Source: Acidobacteria bacterium UBA7540 | Lineage (GTDB): Bacteria > Acidobacteriota > Terriglobia > UBA7540 | Reading direction: 5' to 3' | NCBI GenBank assembly: GCA_002478145.1 | Contig: DLMI01000199.1 | Coordinates: 1-33,225, forward strand | DNA length: 33,225 bases | Part shown: in pieces, positions 16,235 through 24,799 of the stretch | Layout of the letters: the number at the start of each line of letters is the position of its first letter | How positions within the stretch are numbered: position 1 is the stretch's first letter | Position numbers and translations under genes: made by a program | Notes under the pieces: model-generated | What the model saw: only the letters and a program-made list of their open reading frames with translations | Database searches by the model: none | What the model was told of the DNA's origin: nothing

Positions 16235-16255
16235 GAAACCGGAAGGCCCGGTTTC
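16235..16255. repeat. Perfect 8-bp inverted repeat upstream of the aldo/keto reductase
   Basis: GAAACCGG and CCGGTTTC are separated by five bases. No T tract follows, so it is more like an operator or RNA hairpin than an intrinsic terminator. It occupies a place comparable to the GGGGGCTTCGCCCCC hairpin upstream of the other two leader boxes, but is closer to the box. Confidence 0.45.
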
Positions 16256-16295
16256 CCACAGCAATTTAACAGATTATTGGCTTAAAGAACGAAAG

Positions 16296-16310
16296 TTTTT
16301 GACAGTACGC
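16296..16310 (+). promoter_or_regulatory. Shared leader box TTTTTGACAGTACGC (copy 2)
   Basis: Exact copy of the 15-mer found at 428-442 and 17589-17603, here 24 bases before ATG 16335. Apart from the A/G-rich bases just before the box, the flanking DNA does not show the 260-bp repeat, so the box itself is the conserved unit. Confidence 0.6.
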
Positions 16311-16334
16311 TTCCAACCTGCAGGGGGGATTGCT

Positions 16335-17306
16335 ATGAACTACAGAAAGTTCGGGCGAGCCGGGTGGATGGTCAGCGAACTCGGCTATGGCATGTGGGGA
16401 ATGGGGGCCTGGTCAGGCTCCAACGATGATGAATCCAAGCAAGCTCTGCAACGCTCCGTTGAGCTGGGCTGTAACTTCTTCGATACGGCTTGGGCCTATG
16501 GGGAGGGTCGCAGCGAGGCGTTGTTGGGATGGCTGGTCCGCAACAACCCGGGCAAGAAGCTCTATACCGCCACAAAAGTTCCCCCCAAGAATTTCAAGTG
16601 GCCCAGCCGGCATGAATACACTTTGGACGATTGCTTTCCGCCCCAGCACATCGAGGAATACATCCAGCGAAGCCTCAAGAACGCCGGCCTGGAAAGCTTC
16701 GACCTTGTGCAGTTTCACGTGTGGCAGGATTCCTGGGTGGATGACGACCGTTGGGCGAGAAAGGTGGATGATCTGCCGCGCCAAGGGCTGATTCACGCCA
16801 TAGGCATCAGCATCAACCGCTGGGAACCCTGGAACGGCGTGCGGGCGGTTCAATCCGGCCTGATTGATTCCGTGCAAGTGATCTACAACATTTTCGACCA
16901 GAACCCCGAGGACCAGCTTTTCCCAACCTGTGCCGCGAACGACGTTGCGGTGATTACCCGTGTCCCATTTGATGAAGGAACGCTGACGGGGACCCTCACG
17001 CCGGACAGCAAATGGCCGGAAGGCGATTGGCGCAACAGCTACTTCGTGGCGGAGAACCTCAAGGCCAGCGTGGCGCGCGCCGAGGCGCTCAGGCCTCTTA
17101 TGCCCGGCGGCCTGACGATGGCCGAGATGGCTTTGCGCTTTATCCTTAACAATCCCACGATCAGCACCATCATTCCCGGAATGCGCAAGGTCAAGCATGT
17201 GGAGGCAAATGTCGCCGCCTGCAACGCCGGGCCACTTCCGGGTGAACTTTTCGCGAAGTTGCGGCCTCACCGCTGGGACCGGAAACCCACCCGATGGTCG
17301 CAGTAA
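16335..17306 (+). CDS. Aldo/keto reductase
   Basis: A 323-residue NAD(P)H-dependent aldo/keto reductase. The catalytic tetrad is visible: FFDTAWAYGEG (Asp50, Tyr55), TATKVPP (Lys81) and VQFHVW (His128). The C-terminal GGLTMAEMALRFILNNPTIS and IIPGMRKVKHVEAN bind the cofactor. It resembles the broad group that includes sugar and inositol dehydrogenases. GGGGGG upstream of ATG 16335 supports the start, giving the same leader-box spacing as two other genes. It may oxidise or reduce the sugar handled by the other box-bearing genes; plant L-galactose dehydrogenase is also an AKR, but that link is speculation. Confidence 0.85.
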   Translation: MNYRKFGRAGWMVSELGYGMWGMGAWSGSNDDESKQALQRSVELGCNFFDTAWAYGEGRSEALLGWLVRNNPGKKLYTATKVPPKNFKWPSRHEYTLDDCFPPQHIEEYIQRSLKNAGLESFDLVQFHVWQDSWVDDDRWARKVDDLPRQGLIHAIGISINRWEPWNGVRAVQSGLIDSVQVIYNIFDQNPEDQLFPTCAANDVAVITRVPFDEGTLTGTLTPDSKWPEGDWRNSYFVAENLKASVARAEALRPLMPGGLTMAEMALRFILNNPTISTIIPGMRKVKHVEANVAACNAGPLPGELFAKLRPHRWDRKPTRWSQ

Positions 17307-17340
17307 ACCTGCGTTGAACGGTGACCACCGAGGGGACTGT

Positions 17341-17603
17341 CAAGAGTTTTATGAAACCCCTGGGTGAGTCGGGACAGTTGTTGGAGCGCTTTCTGATCGA
17401 CCGACCCGCGCATACGAAGGAAGAAATTGCCTGTGTTCGGAGGGGATTAGGAGCAATCGGGGGCTTCGCCCCCGAGCCCCGGGATTTAATTTATCGCTTT
17501 GGTGCCAGGATTTGGTCTCAGAGGGGGGGAACGCGAAATGCATGTTTTTCCCGCCGCCTCAATGAGTTGGCAGCTCAGAAGGCAAGAATTTTTGACAGTA
17601 CGC
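17341..17603 (+). repeat. Leader repeat, copy 2 (about 260 bp, with GC hairpin)
   Basis: Collinear with 184-442. Shared landmarks are AAGAGTTTTATGAAA, the hairpin GGGGGCTTCGCCCCC (17459-17473), TTTATCGCTTTGGTGCC (17490-17506), a GGTCTC and G-run, CGAAATGC, and the box at 17589-17603. The segment before the hairpin is diverged but nearly equal in length (118 and 117 bases). It fills the gap between the aldo/keto reductase and the exported GH-like gene; no coding is supported in it. Confidence 0.75.
17589..17603 (+). promoter_or_regulatory. Shared leader box TTTTTGACAGTACGC (copy 3)
   Basis: Third exact copy, 24 bases before ATG 17628 of the exported GH-like protein. The A/G-rich bases before the box (GAAGGCAAGAA) resemble those of the first copy (GAGGCAGAGA). 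Confidence 0.6.
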
Positions 17604-17627
17604 CCTAGGGCGGAAAGAGGTGCAGCC

Positions 17628-20165
17628 ATGGAAGGACAATGCAGACCGAAGGGAAAGGATCGCTCTAAAAGCACAATGACTGGGGAAAGCAGGGTGAGGA
17701 TTTTGGCTCTTGTAGCGTTTTTCGTCTTAACGTTTGGCCTCTCTAGAACCGCTGATGCATCGATGGGTTCTCTCGTTTCGCAAGGCCAAGCGCGGGCCGC
17801 AATCGTGGCCGGGCAGGGTGAGTTTTACGGATTTGTGGGGCAGGAACTACAGCGCTATTTGGAGGCATTCAGCGGCGTGAAGCTGGAAATTGTCACCCCG
17901 GAGGAAGCGCGCAAGAGGCCGAAGGATTGGGGGTGGATTCTGGTGGGTGGGCCTCAAGCCAACGAACTGGTGCGCGAGGCGGCGTCGAAGAAGCTGGTGA
18001 ACTTCGAGGGGTTGAAGGCGGACGGGTTCATTCTGCGCACGCTACGGCTGGAGGGTCATCGGGTGTTGGTGGCGGGAGGGAATGATGAAGCGGCCACCAT
18101 GTACGCGGTGTATGACTTGCTGGAACGTTACGGAGCAGCGTTTCTGCTCACGGGGGAGATCCTGCCGGAGAAGAAAGCGGACCTCGAGTTGCGGGATTTC
18201 GACGTGCGCAGCGATCCGGCCTTCCGCCGCCGAGGTCTCCTCCTCTCGTTCAACTACCCCCACGACGCGTTCATGTCGATGGAGGACTGGCGGAAGTTCC
18301 TCGACCAGATGGCGAAAATGAAGATGAACTATCTGCACCTCTTCTTGAACCCCTACGAGCCCTGGATAAAATACGAATACCACGGAGAGCCGATTCGGAT
18401 GGGGGACGTGTCGAGGAAAGATAGCGGCTATCTACTCTGGGCGCACGGCTTCGGCTCCTCCAGTGCGAGCGATCTGAAGGTAGGCCAGGAACAGTTCAAG
18501 AAAGCGGGTGTCTATCCCCGGGCTGCGGCGCCGGAGTACCAGCATGTTGAGAATAACGAACAGGGCTTCGCGGCAGCAGAGAAGTTCATGCACGAATTGA
18601 TCGCTTATGCAGGCAGCCGGAGAATCAAGGTGTGGATGGAAGTCGATGTAGGGATAGTGGCGCCGAATCTGGCCCGCTACACCACGCGAACGCTGCATTT
18701 GCCCTTTTTCATTGAATTTGGAACTTTCATTTGCCCGGAGAATCCAGTGTCGCTGGAACTGAACGAGAATCGGCTGAGCAAGCTGGCGCAGACTTACCCG
18801 GAGGCGGAGGGGTATTTCTTGCACCTGCCGGAGGCTTATCCGGTCTGCAATCAGACTGAGCAAGATCGAGAATTCAATTTGAGCCTGCGGTCTCAGTATC
18901 CGGGCGAGGCTGATGCGCGGGCTCCGTGGACAGGGGATATCGCTATAGACAACGACACCGTAATTGATTCCAATAGTGGAACTGTCTACTTGATTCAAAA
19001 GCTCATGGAAGAGCGCGATCGGCTGGCGCCAAAGGCAAAGCTGGGTATAGGCGGGTTCGGGCACCTCTATCTGCTCCCTTATTTGCATAAGATGTTTCCC
19101 ACCAGCGTGCCCTTTACCGACATGGAATCACGCGCCATCTGGACACCGATGGGTGTTCCGATGGAGATGTACGGGGGGATGGGGGATCGAGAACGCCTGC
19201 TTCAGAATCGCATCGACGACGACAGCTCCATGCTGGGGATGCAGTTTAACGTGAACCTCTATTACAAGGATCAAGTGCTGGAGGGGGGCTTGAAATATGG
19301 CTTGGCGGGATTCGCCTCGCAGGTGAACCGACCGCGAGGGACGGAGACGAATACCAAGTTCATGGCGGAAGGAGAGTGGAGCCCGCACCTGACGCCGCAG
19401 GAGTTCTACCGCGATTATGCCCGGCGGATCTTCGGCGAGCGGGCCTTGCCGAGCATGTTGAAAGCCTTCGACACGCTGGAGAAAAACGAGGAATACTTAG
19501 GTTGGACTGGTCGGGGGAACTTCCCTTGTTGTGGGCGTGACGAGTTGAACGTTGCTTACGAGTATTCAAAGCAGCCGAATCCCTTCGATGGTCCGAGATC
19601 GAAGGAATGGCGACCTTTCATCAGCCGGCTTCACGACCTGATCCCCGCTTATATGGGAAGCGTCAAGATGCTTCAGGAGGCGCTTGACAGCCTCGAGAGC
19701 GCTCGCTCCAAGGCCGAGCCGCGCTCGCAGGCGTATTTAGCTTTCCTGATTAACCGCACCGAGGCCTACATCCTGCACATGCAAACGGTAATCACCTGGG
19801 ACCAGGCATTTGTTGACCTGGACAGCGCGTTTGCGGCCTACAGGTCTGGAGCGGAGCGGAATGAGTTTGTGAGCCGACTGGACAAGAGCCTGAAGGAGTT
19901 CGAGGAGGCCCGGTCTAAGGCAGTTACGACGGGGGAGAAATGGTCGGAGATGGTGGATCACCCATCGGATCTGGGAGTGTTGTACTGGATCAACGTCTTT
20001 ATGATTGATGGGACAGAACAAACAGCGAAGTTAGTTGAGAGTATCGATAATTTTCACCACGGGCGGGACTATACCGAGCTCCCAGATTTTGGGAAGATAT
20101 TCGTGCCCTGGCCGCCACTCGCCACCGTGCCCTGGCAGGCAGCGGAAGAGGTGGCTCCGCAATAA
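17628..20165 (+). CDS. Exported glycoside hydrolase-like protein (GH67/GH20-type N-domain)
   Basis: An 845-residue protein with a signal-type hydrophobic stretch ILALVAFFVLTFGLS at residues 25-39 ending near TADA. An alpha/beta N-domain follows (about 55-175) with GQGEFYGFVGQELQRYLEAF, ILVGGPQANELV and VAGGNDEAATMYAVYDLLER, the pattern of the domain that precedes the barrel in GH20, GH67 and GH115 enzymes. A barrel-like region starts near RRRGLLLSFNYPHDAFMS (residue 200), and the tail is helical. It is probably a secreted or periplasmic uronidase, hexosaminidase or relative (DUF4838-like), but no family assignment is certain. GAAAGAGG supports ATG 17628; ATG 17676 would give a shorter n-region. 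Two damaged paralogues follow and another tail lies at 8198. Confidence 0.7.
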   Translation: MEGQCRPKGKDRSKSTMTGESRVRILALVAFFVLTFGLSRTADASMGSLVSQGQARAAIVAGQGEFYGFVGQELQRYLEAFSGVKLEIVTPEEARKRPKDWGWILVGGPQANELVREAASKKLVNFEGLKADGFILRTLRLEGHRVLVAGGNDEAATMYAVYDLLERYGAAFLLTGEILPEKKADLELRDFDVRSDPAFRRRGLLLSFNYPHDAFMSMEDWRKFLDQMAKMKMNYLHLFLNPYEPWIKYEYHGEPIRMGDVSRKDSGYLLWAHGFGSSSASDLKVGQEQFKKAGVYPRAAAPEYQHVENNEQGFAAAEKFMHELIAYAGSRRIKVWMEVDVGIVAPNLARYTTRTLHLPFFIEFGTFICPENPVSLELNENRLSKLAQTYPEAEGYFLHLPEAYPVCNQTEQDREFNLSLRSQYPGEADARAPWTGDIAIDNDTVIDSNSGTVYLIQKLMEERDRLAPKAKLGIGGFGHLYLLPYLHKMFPTSVPFTDMESRAIWTPMGVPMEMYGGMGDRERLLQNRIDDDSSMLGMQFNVNLYYKDQVLEGGLKYGLAGFASQVNRPRGTETNTKFMAEGEWSPHLTPQEFYRDYARRIFGERALPSMLKAFDTLEKNEEYLGWTGRGNFPCCGRDELNVAYEYSKQPNPFDGPRSKEWRPFISRLHDLIPAYMGSVKMLQEALDSLESARSKAEPRSQAYLAFLINRTEAYILHMQTVITWDQAFVDLDSAFAAYRSGAERNEFVSRLDKSLKEFEEARSKAVTTGEKWSEMVDHPSDLGVLYWINVFMIDGTEQTAKLVESIDNFHHGRDYTELPDFGKIFVPWPPLATVPWQAAEEVAPQ

Positions 20166-20251
20166 CGAAAAAGAGAAGTAAGGGTCGAGGCAAAGGCGTT
20201 TCACGCTGCGCTTCCGAATCCGCGTGTTGCGCGGACAGGAGAGGTGCAGCC

Positions 20252-20476
20252 ATGGAAACACAATGCAGACGCAACGTAAACCATCGCTCCGAAAGCGCTG
20301 TGATGGGGGAGGGCATGGTGAGGATTTTGGCTCTGCTAGCGTTGTGTGTCTTACCCCCTGCTTCTCCCGCAATCGCCGCTGGCGCACCGATGGGGTTTCT
20401 GCTTTGGCACGGCCAAGTGCGGGCGGCGATTGTGGTCGGGCAGGGTGAGTTCTACCCATCTGTGGCAGGAGGGTGA
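20252..20476 (+). pseudogene. N-terminal fragment of a paralogue of the exported GH-like protein
   Basis: From ATG 20252, preceded by the same GAGAGGTGCAGCC leader as the intact gene, the frame gives METQCRRNVNHRSESAVMGE, a hydrophobic signal (ILALLALCVLPPASPAIAAG) and QVRAAIVVGQGEFYPSVAGG, then stops. It matches the first 65 residues of the intact protein (QARAAIVAGQGEFYGFVG). At about 20455 the similarity ends; another frame reads EGESRLSDLNQEGKIEVPVR before a TAA, perhaps the tail of an unrelated gene joined by recombination. Confidence 0.75.
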
Positions 20477-20573
20477 ATCGCGGCTCTCAGACCTCAATCA
20501 GGAGGGCAAAATCGAAGTCCCAGTTCGGAATTCGGGATAAATGGAAGAAGATTGGATTTAGAGAGGGGACAAT

Positions 20574-22763
20574 ATGGCCTGTTCAACCTTCCCGAAAGTT
20601 GCCACGAAAGCGCTCTGCGCGGTGGCCTTACTTTTCTGCTCGCTCATGGGTTGTGGAACTGTGAGGGGTGCAAAATTCTCTGGAGCCTTGCGCCATCGTG
20701 GCAGGCGGCAAAGATGATGCCTCCGCGATGTATGGTGTCTACGACTTGATCGAGCATCTGGGAGTCACCTTTCTGTTGACGGGAGATATTATTCCGGCAC
20801 CGCGCGTTCCGACCTGTCACTTCCTGCGCTCGAGGTGCGCAAGGAGCCCGCCTTCGCTCGGCGAGGATTCTTGCTGTCCGACGGTTTCCATAACCAGACT
20901 TTGTTTTCCTTTCAGGATTACGCCAAGTTGATCGATCAGATGGCCAAAGTGAAATGCAACTATATCCAGTTTTGGTGGTGCTCCTTTACGCCCTGGATCA
21001 AGTATTCCTACAGAGGCGAGCCGATGTGGATGGGTGATTCCTCGACGAAGGAGAGCGGTTATTTTAGCTGGACCACCGACGGGTATGGCTCGCGGACCAC
21101 GGATGATGTCACGATCGGCAAAGAGCGCTTCCCAGGCCGAAGAATCGTAGGGCCTGAAATGCAGCAAGTGGAAACGCCCGATCAGGCTTTCGAAGTGGCG
21201 CAAGACCTGTTGCGCAGGATCATTCGCTATGCCAAGAGCCGAGGCATCGAATTCTGGCCGGCGGTCGAATTGGCGTCTCTCCCCACCAACCTCGCGCGTT
21301 ACTGCGAGCGTGTGGGGGATCTGCCGTTTACTCCTGGCGCCGGGACCTTTGTTCATCCCCTCGATCCTGTCAATCGCGAGATACAAGTGAACCGCTTCAA
21401 GGCGCTCATTGAAACCTACCCGGAGGCCGAGGGTTATTTCTTCGTTTTCGCAGAGGACTATCCGGAGCTCAATAACGACAAACATCACGCCTTCTTTGTC
21501 GGGCAGCGGCCGGCCTTCCATGAGTTGCGCCGCCTGCGGTGGCCGTGGGTCATTGATATTGCGGAAAGTTCCGATCGTGTGGTCGACTCGAACATCGGGT
21601 ATACGGATCTTTTCAAGTTTCTGATGACGAAACGAGATGAAATGGCTCCCAAAGTCAAGATGGGGGTATTGGGTGTCGGCCGGGGCTACGCCTTGCCGGT
21701 GCTTGATAAGATGTTGCCCAAGAATGTTCCCTTTACAGATATGGAATCGAGCGGAGTTTGGACTCCCGCCGGTATCCCCATGGAGGATTTCGGGGGAATG
21801 GGGGACCGGGAAAGGACACTCCAAATACGTGTGGACGACGACGTCAACATGATGGGCATGCAGTTCAACATCAAGCAGTTCAGCGCAAAGGACCGGATAT
21901 TCGTCGATGGGGTGAAATACGGCCTGTCGGGTTTTGCCGGCCAGCTCAACCGCGCCCGGGGAACAGAGAGCAATAGCCGCTTCTTAACGGAAGCCGCCTG
22001 GGCGCCCGAGATGACTGCCGAGGAGTTCTACAAGAACTATTCCACGCGCCTGTTTGGTGAGCGCGCGGGAGCGGATATGTATAACGCCTACATGACGCTG
22101 GAGGAGAATGAGGCATGGCTCGGTTATTACAATTATGGCTACAGCACCATGAACTGCTGCGGCGCGCTGGATGAGGTCCGTCGTGCTTACGAATACTCCA
22201 GACAGGGTAATCCCTATGACGGCCCGACGGGTTCGGCCTGGCAGGCTTTCATCTCCAAATCGCCCGATGTTATCTACCGCTTTGAGAGCTCGATCCGGCT
22301 GCTGAATAAAGCTCTCGGAAGCATGCGCGCTGCCATGCCCAACGTTGCGCCACAAGGGAAATACGAATTGGGCTACATGATCAACCGGACAGAGTCCTAC
22401 CGGGACTATATTCAATCTTTGATTACGATTCGCCGGGCCTACCTCGATTTCGACCAGGCATTCGAGAACCGAGCGCAGGTGCCGTATGAGCAGTTCGTGG
22501 CCAATCTGGAGAAGAGTCTGGGGGGATTTGACCTGGCCAACGAGCAAGTGCAGGCCGCAACTAGACACTATGCGGACATCATAGACTATCCTTCGGACCT
22601 TGGGGTTCTGTATGACTTGAACGCCCGCGCGGCTCTGGGTTTCGATCTCGTGCGTCACTGGATGCGCAACGTGGTGAAATTTCACCAAGGGAAGTCGTAC
22701 CTGGACCACGTTCCTTTCGAGAGGCTCTTCTCGCCGGACCTTCACATTGCCACACCCAAGTGA
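20574..22763 (+). pseudogene. Frameshifted, internally deleted paralogue of the exported GH-like protein
   Basis: It begins at ATG 20574 after GAGAGGGG with a lipoprotein-like signal (ALCAVALLFCSLMGCG). After about 20680 the next recognisable piece, CAIVAGGKDDASAMYGVYDL, lies in a different frame and matches residues 150 onward of the intact paralogue, so roughly 100 residues of the N-domain are missing. A further one-base shift near 20800-20812 returns to the first frame, from which 640 residues run unbroken (VRKEPAFARRGFLLSDGF through the stop at 22761-22763). The long intact part may reflect recent damage. Protein similarity to the upstream copy is moderate, so the duplication is old. Confidence 0.75.
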
Positions 22764-22878
22764 GTTCGACGACAGCTTCGTATTTTTACCTGGCCATTCA
22801 CCCGCCATCGAGCGTAAGGAACGTACCGTAAACATCATTAGAAGCAAGTGAGGCAAGAAATACAATCGCCCCTGTCCC

Positions 22879-24693
22879 TCACTTCCGCTCTCCGGAGGGT
22901 GCTGTGTAACCCAGCTCTCGGGCCTTCTCCAATTCTGTCTGACCCACTTTCTGGTCTCCCAGTTGAAGAAGCAGAATGCCGAGGTCGTAATGGGCCTCGG
23001 CCAAGTCGGGCTGAAGCGCGATCAGTTTCTGCAACTGCTCGATGGCGCCCGCGATGTCATCCTGCTGGCCTAGCGGAACGGCTACATGGTTGCGCGCCGG
23101 GGCATTCTGAGGCTGCAGCTCAAGGGCCTTGTGAAACTCTGCCATCGCTGCATCTGTCTTGCCGATCTTGGCTAAGGCAATTCCCAGGCAGTTGTGGGCC
23201 TCGCGTGCACTGGGGTTCACTTGGGTGGCTTTGGTGAATTCCTGAACAGCCTCCTGCATATTTCCCACAGACATCGCCTTCAGTCCGCGGTTGATTTCCA
23301 AAGCGCCTTCTGCACCATGGGCATCCTTCTCCTCTAGAAACCGGCGGATTCTGGCCACTTCGGCGAACTCTTGTGCGGCAGCTTCCCGATCTCCAACACT
23401 GGTTAGCAGAAGGGCAAGGTTGTAGTGAGCGCTGCGATCTTCGGGATCCAGTCGCAATGCGATCCGCATCTCCTCAATTGCCTTTCCCGTCTCGCCTATC
23501 CGCGACAGTGCGGAGCCCAACCGATAATGAAAAATTGCGTTTCCCGGCGCAAGCGCCACGGCCTTCTGGAAATCGAGCACAGCCAAAGCGGGATGCGATC
23601 CCGCCATATCCAAGAACCCCAGATTGAACCAGGGGTCGGCATAGTCTGGCTTCAGTTGTGCAGCCATCCGAAAATTGGTCGAGGCCTCGTCCAGAGAACC
23701 GAGGTTCGCCAAGGCGACCCCAAGGTTGTTGTAAGCCTCGACGAAACCGCGGTCGAGCTGAATCACCGTCCGAAACTCCGCCAAGGCCTCCTTTTGGTTG
23801 TTCAGACGTAGATCGCACCGCCCCAAGTTATAGTGCGCTTCGGCCGAATTAGGCGCGACCGCCAGCACCACTTTGAATTGCTCGGCCGCTTCCGTCACGC
23901 TATTCAACTGAAAAAGCGCTTTACCCAACTGAAGCCCGGCCTCGATGTAGTTTGGCCGCAGCCGCAGCGCCTGCCGAAACTCCACGGCGGCTGCCATCGA
24001 GTCTCCCTTATTCAGATATGCCAACCCGAGGTTATAGTGAGCCCCGGGATACTCGGGGCGTAGGGCCAGCGACTGCCGGAAATGAACGATGGCATCATCT
24101 ATCTTGCCGAGCGCGATCAGGGCGACACCGAGATTACTCTCAGCCTCCGGAAAGCCGGGTTTCAGCTTCAGCGCCTTTGAGAATTCCTGCGCCGCCTCCT
24201 CCGCTCGCCTATTGGCCGAAAGGGCGAGCCCCAGCCGATAATGAATCTGAGCCGAAGATGGCGCGATTTGTGCAGCAGAACGCAGTGCTCCAAGCGCTTC
24301 TTGAGGCTTTCCGGTTTGCAACAGGATCAGTCCTAGGTTGGATCGCGCTTCCGCATTTTGCGGGTCAAGACGTACGGCTTCCTGAAATTCGCCCTCCGCT
24401 CGAATCGAATCACCCTTTTGAAGGTAAGCATCGCCCAGGCTGTTATGAACATCTGCCAGCGAGGGATCGATTGAGAGAGCCGCCTGGAATTCCGCAATGG
24501 CTTGATCGAACTGCTGGGAGGCCAAAAGCCTTCGCCCCTTTTCCACGAGCTCAGCTACACGCGGGTCGAAAAACCCCTGACCTTTAGGCGGCGGGGCGGC
24601 CGCGCCACTGACATCAGCCAAGCTGAGGAACAGAACAGCAACCACAGGAGCGACCGCACTGATCTTCCGCCCAACTGAGAAGCTAACTTCCAT
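22879..24693 (-). CDS. Exported TPR-repeat protein
   Basis: A 604-residue protein read on the minus strand. A signal peptide (VAPVVAVLFLSLADVSGAAA) is followed by a tetratricopeptide array covering almost the whole length, with 34-residue units such as AEARSNLGLILLQTGKPQEA and AEAHYNLGRCDLRLNNQKEA; I count roughly 14 to 16. TPR solenoids bind proteins, so a scaffold role at the periplasm or cell surface is likely. ATG 24693 is preferred over TTG 24699, though neither has a strong ribosome binding site. It lies 106 bases after the CRTAC1-like gene on the same strand, a pairing common in Acidobacteria. Confidence 0.85.
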   Translation of the reverse strand: MEVSFSVGRKISAVAPVVAVLFLSLADVSGAAAPPPKGQGFFDPRVAELVEKGRRLLASQQFDQAIAEFQAALSIDPSLADVHNSLGDAYLQKGDSIRAEGEFQEAVRLDPQNAEARSNLGLILLQTGKPQEALGALRSAAQIAPSSAQIHYRLGLALSANRRAEEAAQEFSKALKLKPGFPEAESNLGVALIALGKIDDAIVHFRQSLALRPEYPGAHYNLGLAYLNKGDSMAAAVEFRQALRLRPNYIEAGLQLGKALFQLNSVTEAAEQFKVVLAVAPNSAEAHYNLGRCDLRLNNQKEALAEFRTVIQLDRGFVEAYNNLGVALANLGSLDEASTNFRMAAQLKPDYADPWFNLGFLDMAGSHPALAVLDFQKAVALAPGNAIFHYRLGSALSRIGETGKAIEEMRIALRLDPEDRSAHYNLALLLTSVGDREAAAQEFAEVARIRRFLEEKDAHGAEGALEINRGLKAMSVGNMQEAVQEFTKATQVNPSAREAHNCLGIALAKIGKTDAAMAEFHKALELQPQNAPARNHVAVPLGQQDDIAGAIEQLQKLIALQPDLAEAHYDLGILLLQLGDQKVGQTELEKARELGYTAPSGERK

Positions 24694-24799
24694 AAGCAAT
24701 CATTCTCGAAGTCTTCGCGTCGAATGCCGTCCGCTTTGGGTGTCGCACGGCACGGAGAAATAAGGTTCGTGGAATTGGGTTCCAATACGGTCGACTTCA

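Larger units (their letters stand above)
15956..16334. other. Intergenic region with hairpin and leader box
   Basis: No gene is supported. It holds a perfect inverted repeat at 16235-16255 (GAAACCGG, loop AAGGC, CCGGTTTC) without a following T run, and the 15-base leader box at 16296-16310. The rest shows no recognised signal. Confidence 0.5.

Noticed and set aside
16413..17270. 285-codon minus-strand open frame opposite the aldo/keto reductase
   Set aside because: Shadow of a gene with a complete catalytic tetrad on the plus strand.
20817..21824. 335-codon minus-strand open frame opposite the frameshifted GH-like copy
   Set aside because: The plus strand is clearly homologous to the intact paralogue; the minus frame is a by-product of codon use.
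23000..24690. TPR array as tandem DNA repeats
   Set aside because: The periodicity is at protein level (34 residues) with diverged DNA, so it is an ordinary TPR gene.
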